A stretch of 64,000 nt of DNA from Bacteroidales bacterium (GCA_016705005.1 JADIZB010000037.1:83148-147147), one strand, 5' to 3'; positions 36,804-46,205 are shown, counted from the stretch's first letter. Translations and numbers: made by a program. Notes: generated by a model from the sequence alone, not told the origin.

Positions 36804-37808
36804 TTATTCTATGTATTCATAGGACAACAGGATTGACTGAACCTGTTTCAGCAATTCTCTTTTATCTTCATTTGGGGCATAAACATAACCATCCAGGGTA
36901 ACCACCAGGTTGTTTCTTTTATCGACAAAGGTATAACTGATGAAAGGGCCTCCCATAAAGTCCTTTCTTACCTCCCACAAACCGCGCATTTCGACGGCCA
37001 GTTCCTTTTTGAGACTTAGTTTACGCGACACCGGTTGAACAAATTCGTCAGCCACAATCATAAAGGAGCTGTCGCTGGGGCCGGGTACAAACAATTGGGT
37101 AAACTGATCTCTTACTGACCTGATTTTGGCAGGATTGTAAGCTATAGTGTCGGTATATGCGTAAGTATAAATCAGAATTCCCTGGCTTAACCTGTTTGCT
37201 TCCCGGCGAAGCCAGACAAAATTTTCCTTATTAACAGCAAGGTAGTAATCAGCCGGAATGTTTAATGAAAGGTTGAACTTCTTTCTGACAATGTCTGTAG
37301 CCTTCAGGTTTAATGATTTGGAATACAGCTTCTGTAATCTTTCAATTTCTGCATTTTCATAAAGGTTAAGGATTTCAGCCTGTTTTTCCTTGAAACTGCT
37401 TTTCAATGATTCAATAGAAGATGCCGTAATTTTTACAACCCGCTGAGGGGCTGCCCAGATATCGCGACGTAACTCAACAAGGGGTTTTGTAAAGCCACTG
37501 TCTATTGTCATGATAAAAATGTTTCTGTGCGATTGCAATAAACGGTTAAACTCATCCTCTTCAACCTGAGCCAGCCGGTAAAGTGGTTCAGGTTGGGGAA
37601 GCCCGACTTCGGGACCACCAAAAAAGGCCCGGACAGAATCACCTGCAGAACTTTTCCACAATGCTTTCTCTGAAACTATAAGTATTTCCGAAGGTTTACC
37701 GGTCGATTCTGCCTTAAGTGATTTTTCATCAGCTACACATGAAGTGAAAAGAGACGTTGCTGCCCAAAAACAAAGACACACTTTTAAGATTCTGCTATAA
37801 ATTTTCAT
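36804..37808 (-). CDS. DUF4837 family lipoprotein
   Basis: 334 aa. Start at 37808 (MKIYSRILKVCLCFWAATSL) gives a lipoprotein signal with lipobox LFTSC; the frame is open to 37886 but the extra residues do not fit a signal. Characteristic segments: EILIVSEKALWKSSAGDSVR, FIMTIDSGFTKP, LNIPADYYLAVN, FVWLRREANRLSQGILIY, and the end LLKQVQSILLSYEY. DUF4837 is a Bacteroidota-specific envelope family of unknown function, often found near the LysM transglycosylase seen here upstream (37945-39780). Confidence 0.92.
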   Translation of the reverse strand: MKIYSRILKVCLCFWAATSLFTSCVADEKSLKAESTGKPSEILIVSEKALWKSSAGDSVRAFFGGPEVGLPQPEPLYRLAQVEEDEFNRLLQSHRNIFIMTIDSGFTKPLVELRRDIWAAPQRVVKITASSIESLKSSFKEKQAEILNLYENAEIERLQKLYSKSLNLKATDIVRKKFNLSLNIPADYYLAVNKENFVWLRREANRLSQGILIYTYAYTDTIAYNPAKIRSVRDQFTQLFVPGPSDSSFMIVADEFVQPVSRKLSLKKELAVEMRGLWEVRKDFMGGPFISYTFVDKRNNLVVTLDGYVYAPNEDKRELLKQVQSILLSYEYIE

Positions 37809-37834
37809 CGGAATATATGATTTATTAAAGAAAA

Positions 37835-37842
37835 CAAATATA
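37835..37842 (-). promoter_or_regulatory. -7 element of the DUF4837 gene
   Basis: TATATTTG on the minus strand fits TAnnTTTG, 26 bases before the chosen start at 37808, and it supports that start over the one at 37886. No -33 TTG. Confidence 0.45.
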
Positions 37843-37944
37843 CCGGTTCTTTTAGTATCCTGATTACGAAATAAAGCCGGAAACATATTCTGTCCCGGCT
37901 AAATGTATATTGAAAATTCCTCAATTGTAATGGTGAAGAGAAAA

Positions 37945-39780
37945 TCAGGAGGCTACGCCTACCTTGATTTTCTGACCTGGCTTGAGTGATTTTTCGTTTG
38001 AAATATTGTTAAGTTTCTTGATCTCTTCAACTGTTCCGTTGTGTTTTTGGGCTATTTTCCAGAGAGTATCTCCCTGACGGACAGTGTAATAAATAAAGTC
38101 AAGGCTGTTTGAGTTTTGTTTTGACTTTGCTTTGGTTTCTGTTGAATTCTCGGCTATCTGCTCAGCTGTCTCAGTCATCCCGACAATCAGTTTGTCACCG
38201 GTATGAATTGTGCTTCCCTTGATGTTGTTCCATTTTCTGAGATTGGCCAGTGAAGTGTTGTATTTATCGGCAATTTTGCCCAATGATTCGCCGGACTTTA
38301 CCTTGTGATATTTATTAACAACTTTGGTTTTGTTAGTATTGGCTGCATTGGTGTCTTTCTCCGGCGTTACCTGGTTTGCAACTTTTATCTCCTTGTTGTC
38401 GGCAGCGGCCAATGTGTTTTTTTCCTTATTATCCGGTGTTGATTCCGCAGGTTTGGATTCATTGGAAGCCATCTGAGCCGGTAATGAACTTTCCGGCCTG
38501 ACAACCAGTCGTTGCCCGACTTTAAGTTTTGTTGATTTAAGCCTGTTCCAACGTTTAATTTCACTGGTTGAACAACGGTATTTTTTTGCAACCGAAGCCA
38601 GGGTTTCTCCCCGTTTAACTTTATGATATTCAGCCTGAGTAACAGTTTTCATCATATTCAGAACCTGTTCTTTTTCAAGTTCTGACTGAGTGCGGAAAGC
38701 ATACAACTGGGCCTCGTTATTTACGAAATCAGGGATGTTTTTTTTCTGAAGTCTGAGCGTATATGTATTGCCTTTCGTCGCAGGGATAATACCGTTTTTA
38801 AAAGAAGGGTTCAGGAATTGGATTTCTTCGGCGGGGAGATTCAGCATTTTTGAGATCTGACCAAACGATAATACATCTTTAACAATAACGGTGTCAATTT
38901 CGTAATGATGGAAACGGGGTTGAACCGGTCTGAGGTTATGCTCTGCAGCATAGCTCATAACATAATTGACTGCGATAAAAGCCGGAACGTATCCCCTTGT
39001 TTCGAGTGGCAGAAATGGTCTGATCTGCCAGAAGTTCATTTTCCCGCCTGAACGTCTGATGGCTTTATTAACATTCCCTGCCCCTGAATTATAGGCAGCG
39101 AGTACAAGCAGCCAGTCATGATACATTTTATAAAGATCGTTCATGTGCTGACAGGCTGCAATGGTCGATTTGATCGGGTCGCGACGGTCATCAACCAGCG
39201 ATGTTACATTCAGATTGTAGGCTTTCCCGGTTCCATACATAAACTGCCATAAGCCCGAAGCCCCGACAGGTGATTTGGCTATTGGATTCAGTGCAGATTC
39301 AACAATTGCAAGATATTTCAATTCAAGGGGCATGTTGTAACGGTCAAGATGTTCCTCAAACAGGGGGAAATAAATCTGAGCCATGCCCATAACACGTTCG
39401 GTCAGCGCTCTTTTCTTAACAGCATACAGCTCAATATAATCCTTCACATATTGGTTGTAGGTCAGGTCTATCGGAGTTGCTGCATCCAGCTTCTTAATTC
39501 TGTTGAAATACACCGAATCGGCATACACAGGAACAAACCCGGTTGAAAAACCGAAAATGTTCTCAATTTCCGAAGCCGAAGCACAATCAAATCCTTCAAA
39601 AAATTTCAGATTAGCAAGGCTGTCGAGAGATGCCGCTATGAAATCATCTTTAACGAATTCAACTGTATTAGTAAGGGTATCAACGGAATTGATTTTACCG
39701 GCTTCCTGTCCTCTTGAAATAGAAGAGGAAAGAATCAGGCCTGCGGTGACTAGAAAAAGTAGAGTTCGGGGTTTTTTCAT
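37945..39780 (-). CDS. LysM-containing lytic transglycosylase (MltD-like)
   Basis: 611 aa exported muramidase. Signal peptide residues 1-25 (ILSSSISRGQ). The SLT domain (about 120-300) has the catalytic Glu in YLAIVESALNPIAKS, then GASGLWQFMYGTGKAYNLNV and LAAYNSGAGNVNKAI. Three LysM peptidoglycan-binding modules follow: YHKVKRGETLASVAKKY, YHKVKSGESLGKIADKY and YYTVRQGDTLWKIAQKH, the last at the very C-terminus, with Ser/Thr/Lys/Asn-rich linkers. This matches E. coli MltD in layout, without the lipobox. It cleaves the glycan backbone during wall turnover. Confidence 0.94.
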   Translation of the reverse strand: MKKPRTLLFLVTAGLILSSSISRGQEAGKINSVDTLTNTVEFVKDDFIAASLDSLANLKFFEGFDCASASEIENIFGFSTGFVPVYADSVYFNRIKKLDAATPIDLTYNQYVKDYIELYAVKKRALTERVMGMAQIYFPLFEEHLDRYNMPLELKYLAIVESALNPIAKSPVGASGLWQFMYGTGKAYNLNVTSLVDDRRDPIKSTIAACQHMNDLYKMYHDWLLVLAAYNSGAGNVNKAIRRSGGKMNFWQIRPFLPLETRGYVPAFIAVNYVMSYAAEHNLRPVQPRFHHYEIDTVIVKDVLSFGQISKMLNLPAEEIQFLNPSFKNGIIPATKGNTYTLRLQKKNIPDFVNNEAQLYAFRTQSELEKEQVLNMMKTVTQAEYHKVKRGETLASVAKKYRCSTSEIKRWNRLKSTKLKVGQRLVVRPESSLPAQMASNESKPAESTPDNKEKNTLAAADNKEIKVANQVTPEKDTNAANTNKTKVVNKYHKVKSGESLGKIADKYNTSLANLRKWNNIKGSTIHTGDKLIVGMTETAEQIAENSTETKAKSKQNSNSLDFIYYTVRQGDTLWKIAQKHNGTVEEIKKLNNISNEKSLKPGQKIKVGVAS

Positions 39781-39972
39781 CCTTATAATAAATTCAGTAG
39801 TTAGCCATTTGAGTGATTACGAAAATTGCAGTCTACCCTTCAGGGCAGAAAGAATATAAATGAAGACTTTAATTCAATATTGCATGAGTCATGCAATCAA
39901 TTATCCCTGAGTATGTCACCCGCAAAAATATAGTAATATTTAAACCGGGGGAACAATTATTTTTAAAAGCAA

Positions 39973-41301
39973 CTATCCTGCCAGCTTAAACTGTACCGGC
40001 ATACTAAACTGAACTCTTACGGGTTTCCCTCTTTGCTTTCCTGGAATCCATTTTGGCATCAGCCCGATCACCCTCACAGCTTCCTCATTACAACCACCCC
40101 CGATTCCTTTTAAAACCCTGATATCTGTAATGGATCCATCAATTTCGATAACGAACGTAATATACACCAGACCGCTGATGAGAGCTTCTCTGGCCGCCTG
40201 GGGATATTTAATATTTTCCTGCAGAAATTTTATCCTCATTTCATCCCCTCCCGGATAGTGTGGAGATTCTTCCACAACAGTAAAAATCTCTGCTTCCACT
40301 TTTTCCTCCTCCGCCATGGCGGATTTCATATTTGTTTCCCTGTAAACTTTTTCATCAAATTCGACAGGCGCAGAACTACTTTCTTCCGAATCTGAAGATA
40401 CAACCAGTATATCAATTTCATTCTCCACTACAAGTTCAGGGGCCTTTTTACCGACGGGGACCTTTGGGGCACCGGGAATTGCACCCCGGGGCATTCCAAG
40501 CGCGGGGGCAATTCCTTTTCCATCCTGGTTTGTATAGCTGCTTTTGTCAATCAACCCGGCAACCTGATGACCAGCATATCCAAGAGCCGTTGTTTCGTTG
40601 TCGGTATTTACTGTGATCACCTTCCCTGAATCCTTTTCCAATGAGAATGCAGAGCCGGGTTGCACTTTATTCTCAGGGAGCACTTTTTTATCTGCAACCT
40701 GGCCGATTGGTGCCAATTCCTGAGAAATGGTATCAGGTTTTTCGATGAAGGCTGTCGCATGGTTGTTTACAGTACCCTCTTTTAACTGAAGATAAAAGAG
40801 TATGCTTCCGATTCCTGTCAACAGCAGGATAACAGCGGCCAGCAGCCTGAACTTGTGTCTTTGAAAAATGGTTTTGGAAGTTGCTGATTTAACGGGCAGC
40901 GGTTCATCTTCAGGAAGGCTATTGTTATCCTTTTCTGCTTTTATTTTCAGTCTATCCGCAAATCGTCTGATTTCTTCCTGTTTCATCAGGGGATATCGCG
41001 GGCCTTCAAAACGATTTTGATCCGTCAACACGGTTTCCTGAAAATCTTCTTCCTTAAATATTTGATCAGTAAAAAATGAATTGAGGATAGTCACATCCTC
41101 TGAAAACGCTGCCGGGTCGGCAAGTAACATACCTTCAGCAGCAGCGCTGCATAGTTCGCAACTACCGAGATGAGCTTTTACCGATGCGGCGTCTTCATCA
41201 GGCAGCAAACCATGCGTAAACAAGGAAAGCCCTCTTTCTGTAAGGCATCCCGAGGATGTAAAAAGCATGTCATTCTGCCTCTTTTCCATTTCTTTGTTCA
41301 A
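39973..41301 (-). CDS. Membrane anti-sigma factor with C-terminal TonB domain
   Basis: 442 aa. Cytoplasmic N-terminus with a zinc-finger anti-sigma motif HLGSCELC (His44, Cys48, Cys51). One TM helix at about 152-172 (LLAAVILLLTGIGSILFYLQL, in part). A long periplasmic stretch rich in charged residues and Pro/Gly follows. Residues about 352-442 are a TonB C-terminal domain: YPGGDEMRIKFLQENIKYP, ISGLVYITFVIEIDGSI, GGGCNEEAVRVIGLMPKWIP, QRGKPVRVQFSMPVQFKL. The start overlaps the sigma gene by 4 bases. It could release the sigma factor in response to a signal sensed through the TonB-like domain in the periplasm; this is inference. The same C-terminal domain ends the next two plus-strand genes. 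Confidence 0.9.
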   Translation of the reverse strand: MNKEMEKRQNDMLFTSSGCLTERGLSLFTHGLLPDEDAASVKAHLGSCELCSAAAEGMLLADPAAFSEDVTILNSFFTDQIFKEEDFQETVLTDQNRFEGPRYPLMKQEEIRRFADRLKIKAEKDNNSLPEDEPLPVKSATSKTIFQRHKFRLLAAVILLLTGIGSILFYLQLKEGTVNNHATAFIEKPDTISQELAPIGQVADKKVLPENKVQPGSAFSLEKDSGKVITVNTDNETTALGYAGHQVAGLIDKSSYTNQDGKGIAPALGMPRGAIPGAPKVPVGKKAPELVVENEIDILVVSSDSEESSSAPVEFDEKVYRETNMKSAMAEEEKVEAEIFTVVEESPHYPGGDEMRIKFLQENIKYPQAAREALISGLVYITFVIEIDGSITDIRVLKGIGGGCNEEAVRVIGLMPKWIPGKQRGKPVRVQFSMPVQFKLAG

Positions 41302-41915
41302 TAATAACTTCGTTCCAGGTTGATTTTAAGGTTCCTTTTCCCGTTTTGAATAAAACTCTTGACTTCATTCAGGAAGAATCCAGTTGTTTCTGATATTTGC
41401 TGATACGATTTTCCTTCCAGATAAAAGAGCAGCAGACATTGCTGCTGCCCGGGAGACAATTCTCCGACAGCCTTGTAAAGTCTTCTGATCCGCTCCTCTG
41501 ATTCATCGTTAATATTAAGATGCGAAAAGCCATCCTTTTCCATAACTTCATTCATGAGATTTTCTTCCCATGGAATCATCTGTGGATCTTTTTTCTGTTG
41601 CCGCAGCGCCAGGGCACAATGGCTTCTGGTAACGGTATACAACCATGATTTAAAATGATTAACCTCATATTTCTTCAGCGAAGAGAACAGACTTTCAAAA
41701 ACACCCATTGCTGTGTCCCTGGCCATCTCACGGTCACGGAGATACTTGATACAAACGCCCAGCACAAGGTGGGTATATCGCCTGAACAGAACCCCGATAA
41801 TCTCCTGATCCCCGGATGCCCGGAATAAATCAACCAAGGCCTCATCGGTCAGGAGGTCGGTTGACCTGCCTGCCAAAAAGGGCAGGTTTTCGTCAGGGTT
41901 CAGATTGGGCATCAA
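41298..41915 (-). CDS. ECF-type RNA polymerase sigma factor
   Basis: 205 aa. Sigma2: RYTHLVLGVCIKYLRDREMARD and HFKSWLYTVTRSHCALALRQQ; sigma4: LSPGQQQCLLLFYLEGKSYQQ and ISETTGFFLNEVKSFIQNGKR. Translationally coupled (ATGA) to the TonB-domain anti-sigma gene. The sigma4 helix-turn-helix reads EVKSFIQNGKRNLK where the usual form is VKSRLxRAR. A strong promoter (TTG-19-TATTTTTG) lies upstream, of the primary-sigma type, so the operon need not depend on its own factor. Confidence 0.93.
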   Translation of the reverse strand: MMPNLNPDENLPFLAGRSTDLLTDEALVDLFRASGDQEIIGVLFRRYTHLVLGVCIKYLRDREMARDTAMGVFESLFSSLKKYEVNHFKSWLYTVTRSHCALALRQQKKDPQMIPWEENLMNEVMEKDGFSHLNINDESEERIRRLYKAVGELSPGQQQCLLLFYLEGKSYQQISETTGFFLNEVKSFIQNGKRNLKINLERSYY

Positions 41916-41932
41916 TCAAGTTTAACTTTATA

Positions 41933-41962
41933 CAAAAATAGTCATTGGGCAATGAGACGCAA
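41933..41962 (-). promoter_or_regulatory. Promoter of the second ECF operon
   Basis: TTG, 19 bases, TATTTTTG on the minus strand, ending 17 bases before the sigma ATG. The same -7 octamer precedes the ECF gene at 22005. Confidence 0.7.
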
Positions 41963-42239
41963 CAATTAACTTCCTTTCCTTCATTAACGATTGTATTTTT
42001 TTATTAGTGTAACTGATGCGAAGAAGGACCATGTTTTTATCTTCAGATTAATTAAGCTGCAATATCATGAAGCCCGGATTCGTTTTAATAATAAGGGTTA
42101 CATGTGTTATTGCTTTTTAACGGATACATTTCCGGGCCAAAACCGCAATAGAAATGAAATTCTTTTCATGAGATTATGGAATCGGGATGATTTATTCATC
42201 TTCATTATAAATCCAGTACTAACTCAAAATCAAAGAGCC

Positions 42240-42920
42240 ATGGAAACACGAAAATCAAACAAAGCGGACCTTGAAAGCAAACGACCGGTCTTCTTTCAAC
42301 TCGGATTGATTTTAGCCATTTCAGCCACCTTAGCGGCTTTTGAATGGAAGACCCCTGATTCCGGAAGTATTAGTCTACCGGCTGTAACTACCATTGAACC
42401 TGAGACCGACATAATAAATATTGTTGTCGAGAAAAAGCAGGAGCTTCCCAAGCCATTGAATCCGGCCATTTTTAAAGAAGTTGAAAACAATAAGGATGAA
42501 CTTCCGGAAATTGAAATAATGGTCGAAACAGACCCGTTTGAAAAGATCGAACCCTACATTCTTCCTGAAAAATCTGTAGAAGAGACCGATCCCAACGAAC
42601 CGGACTTTTTTCTGATTGCAGAAAAGATGCCTGAATACCCGGGAGGTGAGGTTGCCCTTCGTAAATATCTGGCAGGGAATACTGTTTATCCTAAAATCGC
42701 CAGGGAATCAGGTATCAGCGGGGTGGTTTATGTTACCTTCATCATTGAACCTGACGGGAGCATCTCCAACATCAGGGCGCTTCGTGAAGTTCCCGGAGGA
42801 TGTACTGAGGAAGCCATAAGGGTGGTGCGTGAAATGACCGGCTGGACTCCCGGAATGCAGCGGGGGAAAGCCGTCAGGGTATGCATGAACCTGCCGGTTT
42901 ATTTTAAATTGTTGGACTGA
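42240..42920 (+). CDS. TonB-family protein (TM anchor plus TonB C-terminal domain)
   Basis: 226 aa. ATG at 42240 (METRKSNKADLESKRP); the frame is open upstream to 41991, but those codons carry no domain. A hydrophobic segment at about 19-38 (VFFQLGLILAISATLAAF) anchors it in the inner membrane, followed by a Glu/Pro-rich linker (about 60-120) and a TonB C-terminal domain: EYPGGEVALRKYLAGNTVYP, ISGVVYVTFIIEPDGSIS, PGGCTEEAIRVVREMTGWTP, QRGKAVRVCMNLPVYFKL. Classical TonB carries ExbB/ExbD-driven energy to outer-membrane receptors; no exbBD genes are nearby. The 323-base gap before it holds the divergent ECF promoter and no other feature. Confidence 0.88.
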   Translation: METRKSNKADLESKRPVFFQLGLILAISATLAAFEWKTPDSGSISLPAVTTIEPETDIINIVVEKKQELPKPLNPAIFKEVENNKDELPEIEIMVETDPFEKIEPYILPEKSVEETDPNEPDFFLIAEKMPEYPGGEVALRKYLAGNTVYPKIARESGISGVVYVTFIIEPDGSISNIRALREVPGGCTEEAIRVVREMTGWTPGMQRGKAVRVCMNLPVYFKLLD

Positions 42921-43146
42921 GAAACTGCTCTTTAACGAACCGCGGATTGTTCTGAGGATTCATTCCGGCTGATAAATGTATTTGATGCGACCATTTGCCC
43001 TTCAGGTTCATCATATTGAAGGAGCGAGATCCTGATTGATTTTCATCTTCACATAATTTTCCTATTCTATTTATACACTGCATATCCAATGGAGGAGCCG
43101 GAGGTTTGTCTCTTAATCTTTCACAGGGTAACAAACAACAAAAGCC

Positions 43147-45456
43147 ATGAAATTAACTAAAACAGTGAGGTCAAAGTACCTCAAAGCGGCGGGAATAACA
43201 GCTCTTCTCGCAATTGCATTGATACAATACACCTGGGGTCAGGAAGCCGGATCAGACCGTCCCGGAGTCCCCTATTTTGAAACTGGTTCCCCCGATGCCA
43301 CTGAATCATTTCCATTGCTGTCAACCAGCGCCAGTGTTCAGATTGCCGGTGTTGTTGCCCATGTTACAGTCAGGCAGGTATACCGGAACCGGGGAATCAA
43401 AGCCATCGAAGCCGTCTATGTGTTTCCGGGTTCCGTCAGAGCAGCGGTACACGCATTAAACATGAATATTGGCGAGCGGAAGATCAATGCCAGAATCGAG
43501 GAACGTGAAAAAGCCAGGAATGAATATACACAGGCGATCAACGAAGGACATACGGCTTCATTGCTGGAACAGCACAGGCCCAATGTTTTTCAGATGAGTG
43601 TCGGTAACATTCTGCCGGGTGATCTTGTAGAGGTTGTTTTACAATATACTGAACATATTATTCCTTCCAGGGGCATATACGAATTTGTGTATCCGACCGT
43701 GGTTGGTCCCAGATATACAGGAACTACTGAAAGATCAGGAACATCTGACGAGTGGAACTCTAACCCCTATTTGCCCGAAGGTGAAAAGCCTGCCTATAGT
43801 TTCACCCTTGAGTGTGATATCACATCCGGAATTCCCGTTAAAAATGTAAGTTGTCCATCCCACAAGGCAAATATGGTTTTCAAGGGCAGAAACGCAGTTC
43901 ATGTGGCACTTGATCAGAGTGAGATTCAGGGAGGAAACCGCGATTTCATTCTTCGTTACCGATTAGGCAGCAATGAGATCGAAAGTGGTCTGTGGCTTTA
44001 TAGTGACGGAAAGGAAAACTTCTTTATGGCTACCATCCAGCCTCCTGATGAAGTAAAATCAGGGATGATCCCACCGCGCGAATATATTTTTATTGTGGAT
44101 GTCTCTGGTTCAATGCATGGATTTCCACTGAACGTATCGAAAAAACTTATTGGTGAACTGCTTGAAGGTCTGAAGAGCACCGATCGTTTTAATATACTTT
44201 TTTTTGCCGGAGGAAATCAATTGTTTGCCGGACAATCGGTTCCTGCAAATGAGATAAATGTCAGAAATGCGATGAAAATGCTTGACTCCCAGTCGGGTGG
44301 AGGTGGAACCGAATTGCTGCCCGCCCTGAAAAAGGCCCTGGCGATGGATATTGATGAAGCCTATGCCCGGACTTTTGTGATTGCCACAGATGGGTATGTT
44401 TCAGTGGAAAAGGAGGCATTCAGCCTGATAAAATCAAGTCTTGGTGAAGCCAGTTTCTTTGCTTTCGGCATCGGAACCTCGGTAAACCGTTACATGATCG
44501 AAGGACTTGCTCATTCGGGTGCCGGGGAGGGTTTTATCATTACAAATGAGGTTGAAGCAAAGAAAAAAGCTCCTGAGTTTCTCGAATATATAAGTAACCC
44601 GGTGCTTACCAACATTAAAATCGCGTTCAATGGTTTTGATGTATACGATGTTGAACCCAAGGCAATACCGGATATTTATTCATCCAGACCTGTCGTGGTT
44701 TTCGGTAAATACCGTGGAACCCCAACCGGAGAAATTATTTTGAATGGGTATAACGGTAACGGCAGATTCAACAATAGTATTCAGGTTGGTCTGGCAACAC
44801 CTGCTGACGAGAATCAAGCCATAAAATATCTTTGGGCACGTGAAAAAATCAGTATAACCGACGATTTTTCTTCAACAGGAGGGGATCTGCCTGAAGAGAT
44901 AAAGAAAGAGGTAGTTCAGTTGGGATTAAAATACAACCTGTTAACGGCATATACATCTTTTGTAGCCATCGACTCCGAATCGAGGAATACCCCCGGAACC
45001 TTCACAACTGTCAGGCAACCGCTCCCTTTGCCACAGGGTGTGAGCAATTCCGCACTTGGTTATGCAGCAATGTCTCCGGGACTGATCAGCCATGATAAAA
45101 ATTGTTCTGAAATGAAGTTGAAAAGTCTTGAAATGTCAGACAGTGAAGAAGATATATTCTTAACAACAGAAACAGTTCCGATGTTCCCGGGAGGAGAAAA
45201 ATCATTGCTGAGATTTCTTAATGCTCATCTCAAAATACCTGAAGATGCTGCCAAGAACAGGATTTCAGGAAAAGTTGTACTTGAGTTTACAGTAAACACG
45301 GATGGCAGCCTTAGCGATATCACCGTGGTCAGATCACTTGGTTTTGGTTGCGACGAGGAGGCGATGAGGCTCGTCAGACTGATGCCGTCCTGGATTCCTG
45401 CAAAGCAAAGGGGTAAAGCTGTAAAAGCAAAAGTTACCTTACCCGTTTGGTTCTGA
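43147..45456 (+). CDS. VIT and VWA domain protein with C-terminal TonB domain
   Basis: 769 aa. N-terminal signal/TM (ITALLAIALIQYTWGQ). VIT domain (about 60-185): VAHVTVRQVYRNRG, VFPGSVRAAVHALNM, IEEREKARNEYTQAI, NVFQMSVGNILPGD. VWA domain (about 310-470): a MIDAS motif IVDVSGSMHG (Asp318, Ser320, Ser322), then TDRFNILFFAGG and TFVIATDGYVS, so metal-dependent protein binding is possible. Residues about 680-769 are a TonB C-terminal domain (FPGGEKSLLRFLNAHL; ISGKVVLEFTVNTDGSL; GFGCDEEAMRLVRLMPSWIP; QRGKAVKAKVTLPVWF). VIT-VWA pairs occur in inter-alpha-trypsin inhibitor and in bacterial envelope proteins. Attachment to a TonB domain next to a TonB-domain anti-sigma factor suggests a shared system. 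Confidence 0.9.
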   Translation: MKLTKTVRSKYLKAAGITALLAIALIQYTWGQEAGSDRPGVPYFETGSPDATESFPLLSTSASVQIAGVVAHVTVRQVYRNRGIKAIEAVYVFPGSVRAAVHALNMNIGERKINARIEEREKARNEYTQAINEGHTASLLEQHRPNVFQMSVGNILPGDLVEVVLQYTEHIIPSRGIYEFVYPTVVGPRYTGTTERSGTSDEWNSNPYLPEGEKPAYSFTLECDITSGIPVKNVSCPSHKANMVFKGRNAVHVALDQSEIQGGNRDFILRYRLGSNEIESGLWLYSDGKENFFMATIQPPDEVKSGMIPPREYIFIVDVSGSMHGFPLNVSKKLIGELLEGLKSTDRFNILFFAGGNQLFAGQSVPANEINVRNAMKMLDSQSGGGGTELLPALKKALAMDIDEAYARTFVIATDGYVSVEKEAFSLIKSSLGEASFFAFGIGTSVNRYMIEGLAHSGAGEGFIITNEVEAKKKAPEFLEYISNPVLTNIKIAFNGFDVYDVEPKAIPDIYSSRPVVVFGKYRGTPTGEIILNGYNGNGRFNNSIQVGLATPADENQAIKYLWAREKISITDDFSSTGGDLPEEIKKEVVQLGLKYNLLTAYTSFVAIDSESRNTPGTFTTVRQPLPLPQGVSNSALGYAAMSPGLISHDKNCSEMKLKSLEMSDSEEDIFLTTETVPMFPGGEKSLLRFLNAHLKIPEDAAKNRISGKVVLEFTVNTDGSLSDITVVRSLGFGCDEEAMRLVRLMPSWIPAKQRGKAVKAKVTLPVWF

Positions 45457-45473
45457 TTATTATGGTATACAAA

Positions 45474-45513
45474 GAAGCGGCAGGGATTCTGTTTAACAGA
45501 GCCCTGCTGCTTC
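45474..45513 (+). terminator. Terminator-like hairpin after the VIT-VWA gene
   Basis: GAAGCGGCAGGG/CCCTGCTGCTTC forms a 12-bp stem with one G-T pair and an inner CTGTTTAACAG hairpin, 18 bases after the stop. There is no U-run, so termination efficiency is uncertain. Confidence 0.5.
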
Positions 45514-45554
45514 ATGTAAAGAAAAAGAAAGGGTTCATGGGGCTATGATAGTGC

Positions 45555-45592
45555 ATATATGTCGAAAGGGATATATGTAATTCTATATATGT
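45555..45592. repeat. Three direct repeats ATATATGT
   Basis: ATATATGT occurs at 45555, 45571 and 45585, spaced 16 and 14 bases, about 90-125 bases upstream of the methylmalonyl-CoA operon promoter. Spacing near one and a half helical turns is compatible with iterated regulator sites. The remainder of the 45457-45794 gap holds the hairpin at 45474 and the promoter at 45681. Confidence 0.5.
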
Positions 45593-45680
45593 GAAAATCA
45601 AAACTTTAATTAGACTGATTATATATTGTTAACTTTTCGATAAAATCATCAAAAACCTTTAATACGAACAAATTAGTATC

Positions 45681-45688
45681 TACTTTTG
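45681..45688 (+). promoter_or_regulatory. -7 element of the methylmalonyl-CoA decarboxylase operon
   Basis: TACTTTTG fits TAnnTTTG; no TTG at -33. It implies a leader of about 100 bases before the epimerase gene. Confidence 0.5.
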
Positions 45689-45794
45689 CCGAAAATTTGA
45701 GGCCGGTAAATTAAAGGGAAATCAGACTGCAGGAAGGCCATTTCGGCTCACTTGAATGATATCGGATAATTAAATAAAAACCAAATCTATCAGC

Positions 45795-46205
45795 ATGAAA
45801 CCCACACATATTGAACACATTGGCATTGCCGTGAAAAGTCTTGATGAGAGCATTCCCTATTATGAAAATGTTCTTGGTCTGAAGTGTTATGCCGTTGAAG
45901 AAGTCAGGGATCAGCGGGTTAAGACTGCTTTTTTCATGGTTGGGCAAACAAAAATTGAGTTACTCGAATCGACCGATCCGGAAGGGCCGATCGGAAAGTT
46001 TCTGGAGAAAAAGGGGGAAGGTATCCACCATTTGGCATTTGCAGTTGAAAATCTTGAAGATGCGTTGGCCGAAACTGCTGCGAAGGGAATTCAGTTGATT
46101 GATAAGGAGCCCCGCAAAGGTGCGGAAGGTCTCCACATCGGATTTTTGCATCCGAAATCAACGTTTGGAGTTTTGACTGAATTTTGCGAAAACAAGAATA
46201 AATAA
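45795..46205 (+). CDS. mce: Methylmalonyl-CoA epimerase
   Basis: 136 aa VOC-fold metalloenzyme interconverting (R)- and (S)-methylmalonyl-CoA. Start THIEHIGIAVKSLDESIPYY with metal His, RVKTAFFMVGQTKIELLE, GEGIHHLAFAVENLEDAL (second His) and LHPKSTFGVLTEFCE (catalytic/metal Glu region). Length is normal. First gene of the operon; the carboxyltransferase begins 81 bases later. It would supply the epimer used by the decarboxylase, or pass propionyl-CoA carbon to succinyl-CoA. Confidence 0.95.
   Translation: MKPTHIEHIGIAVKSLDESIPYYENVLGLKCYAVEEVRDQRVKTAFFMVGQTKIELLESTDPEGPIGKFLEKKGEGIHHLAFAVENLEDALAETAAKGIQLIDKEPRKGAEGLHIGFLHPKSTFGVLTEFCENKNK

Noticed and set aside
41991..42239. N-terminal extension of the TonB-family protein
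   Set aside because: The codons lack domain features; the Met at 42240 directly precedes a normal cytoplasmic tail and TM helix.
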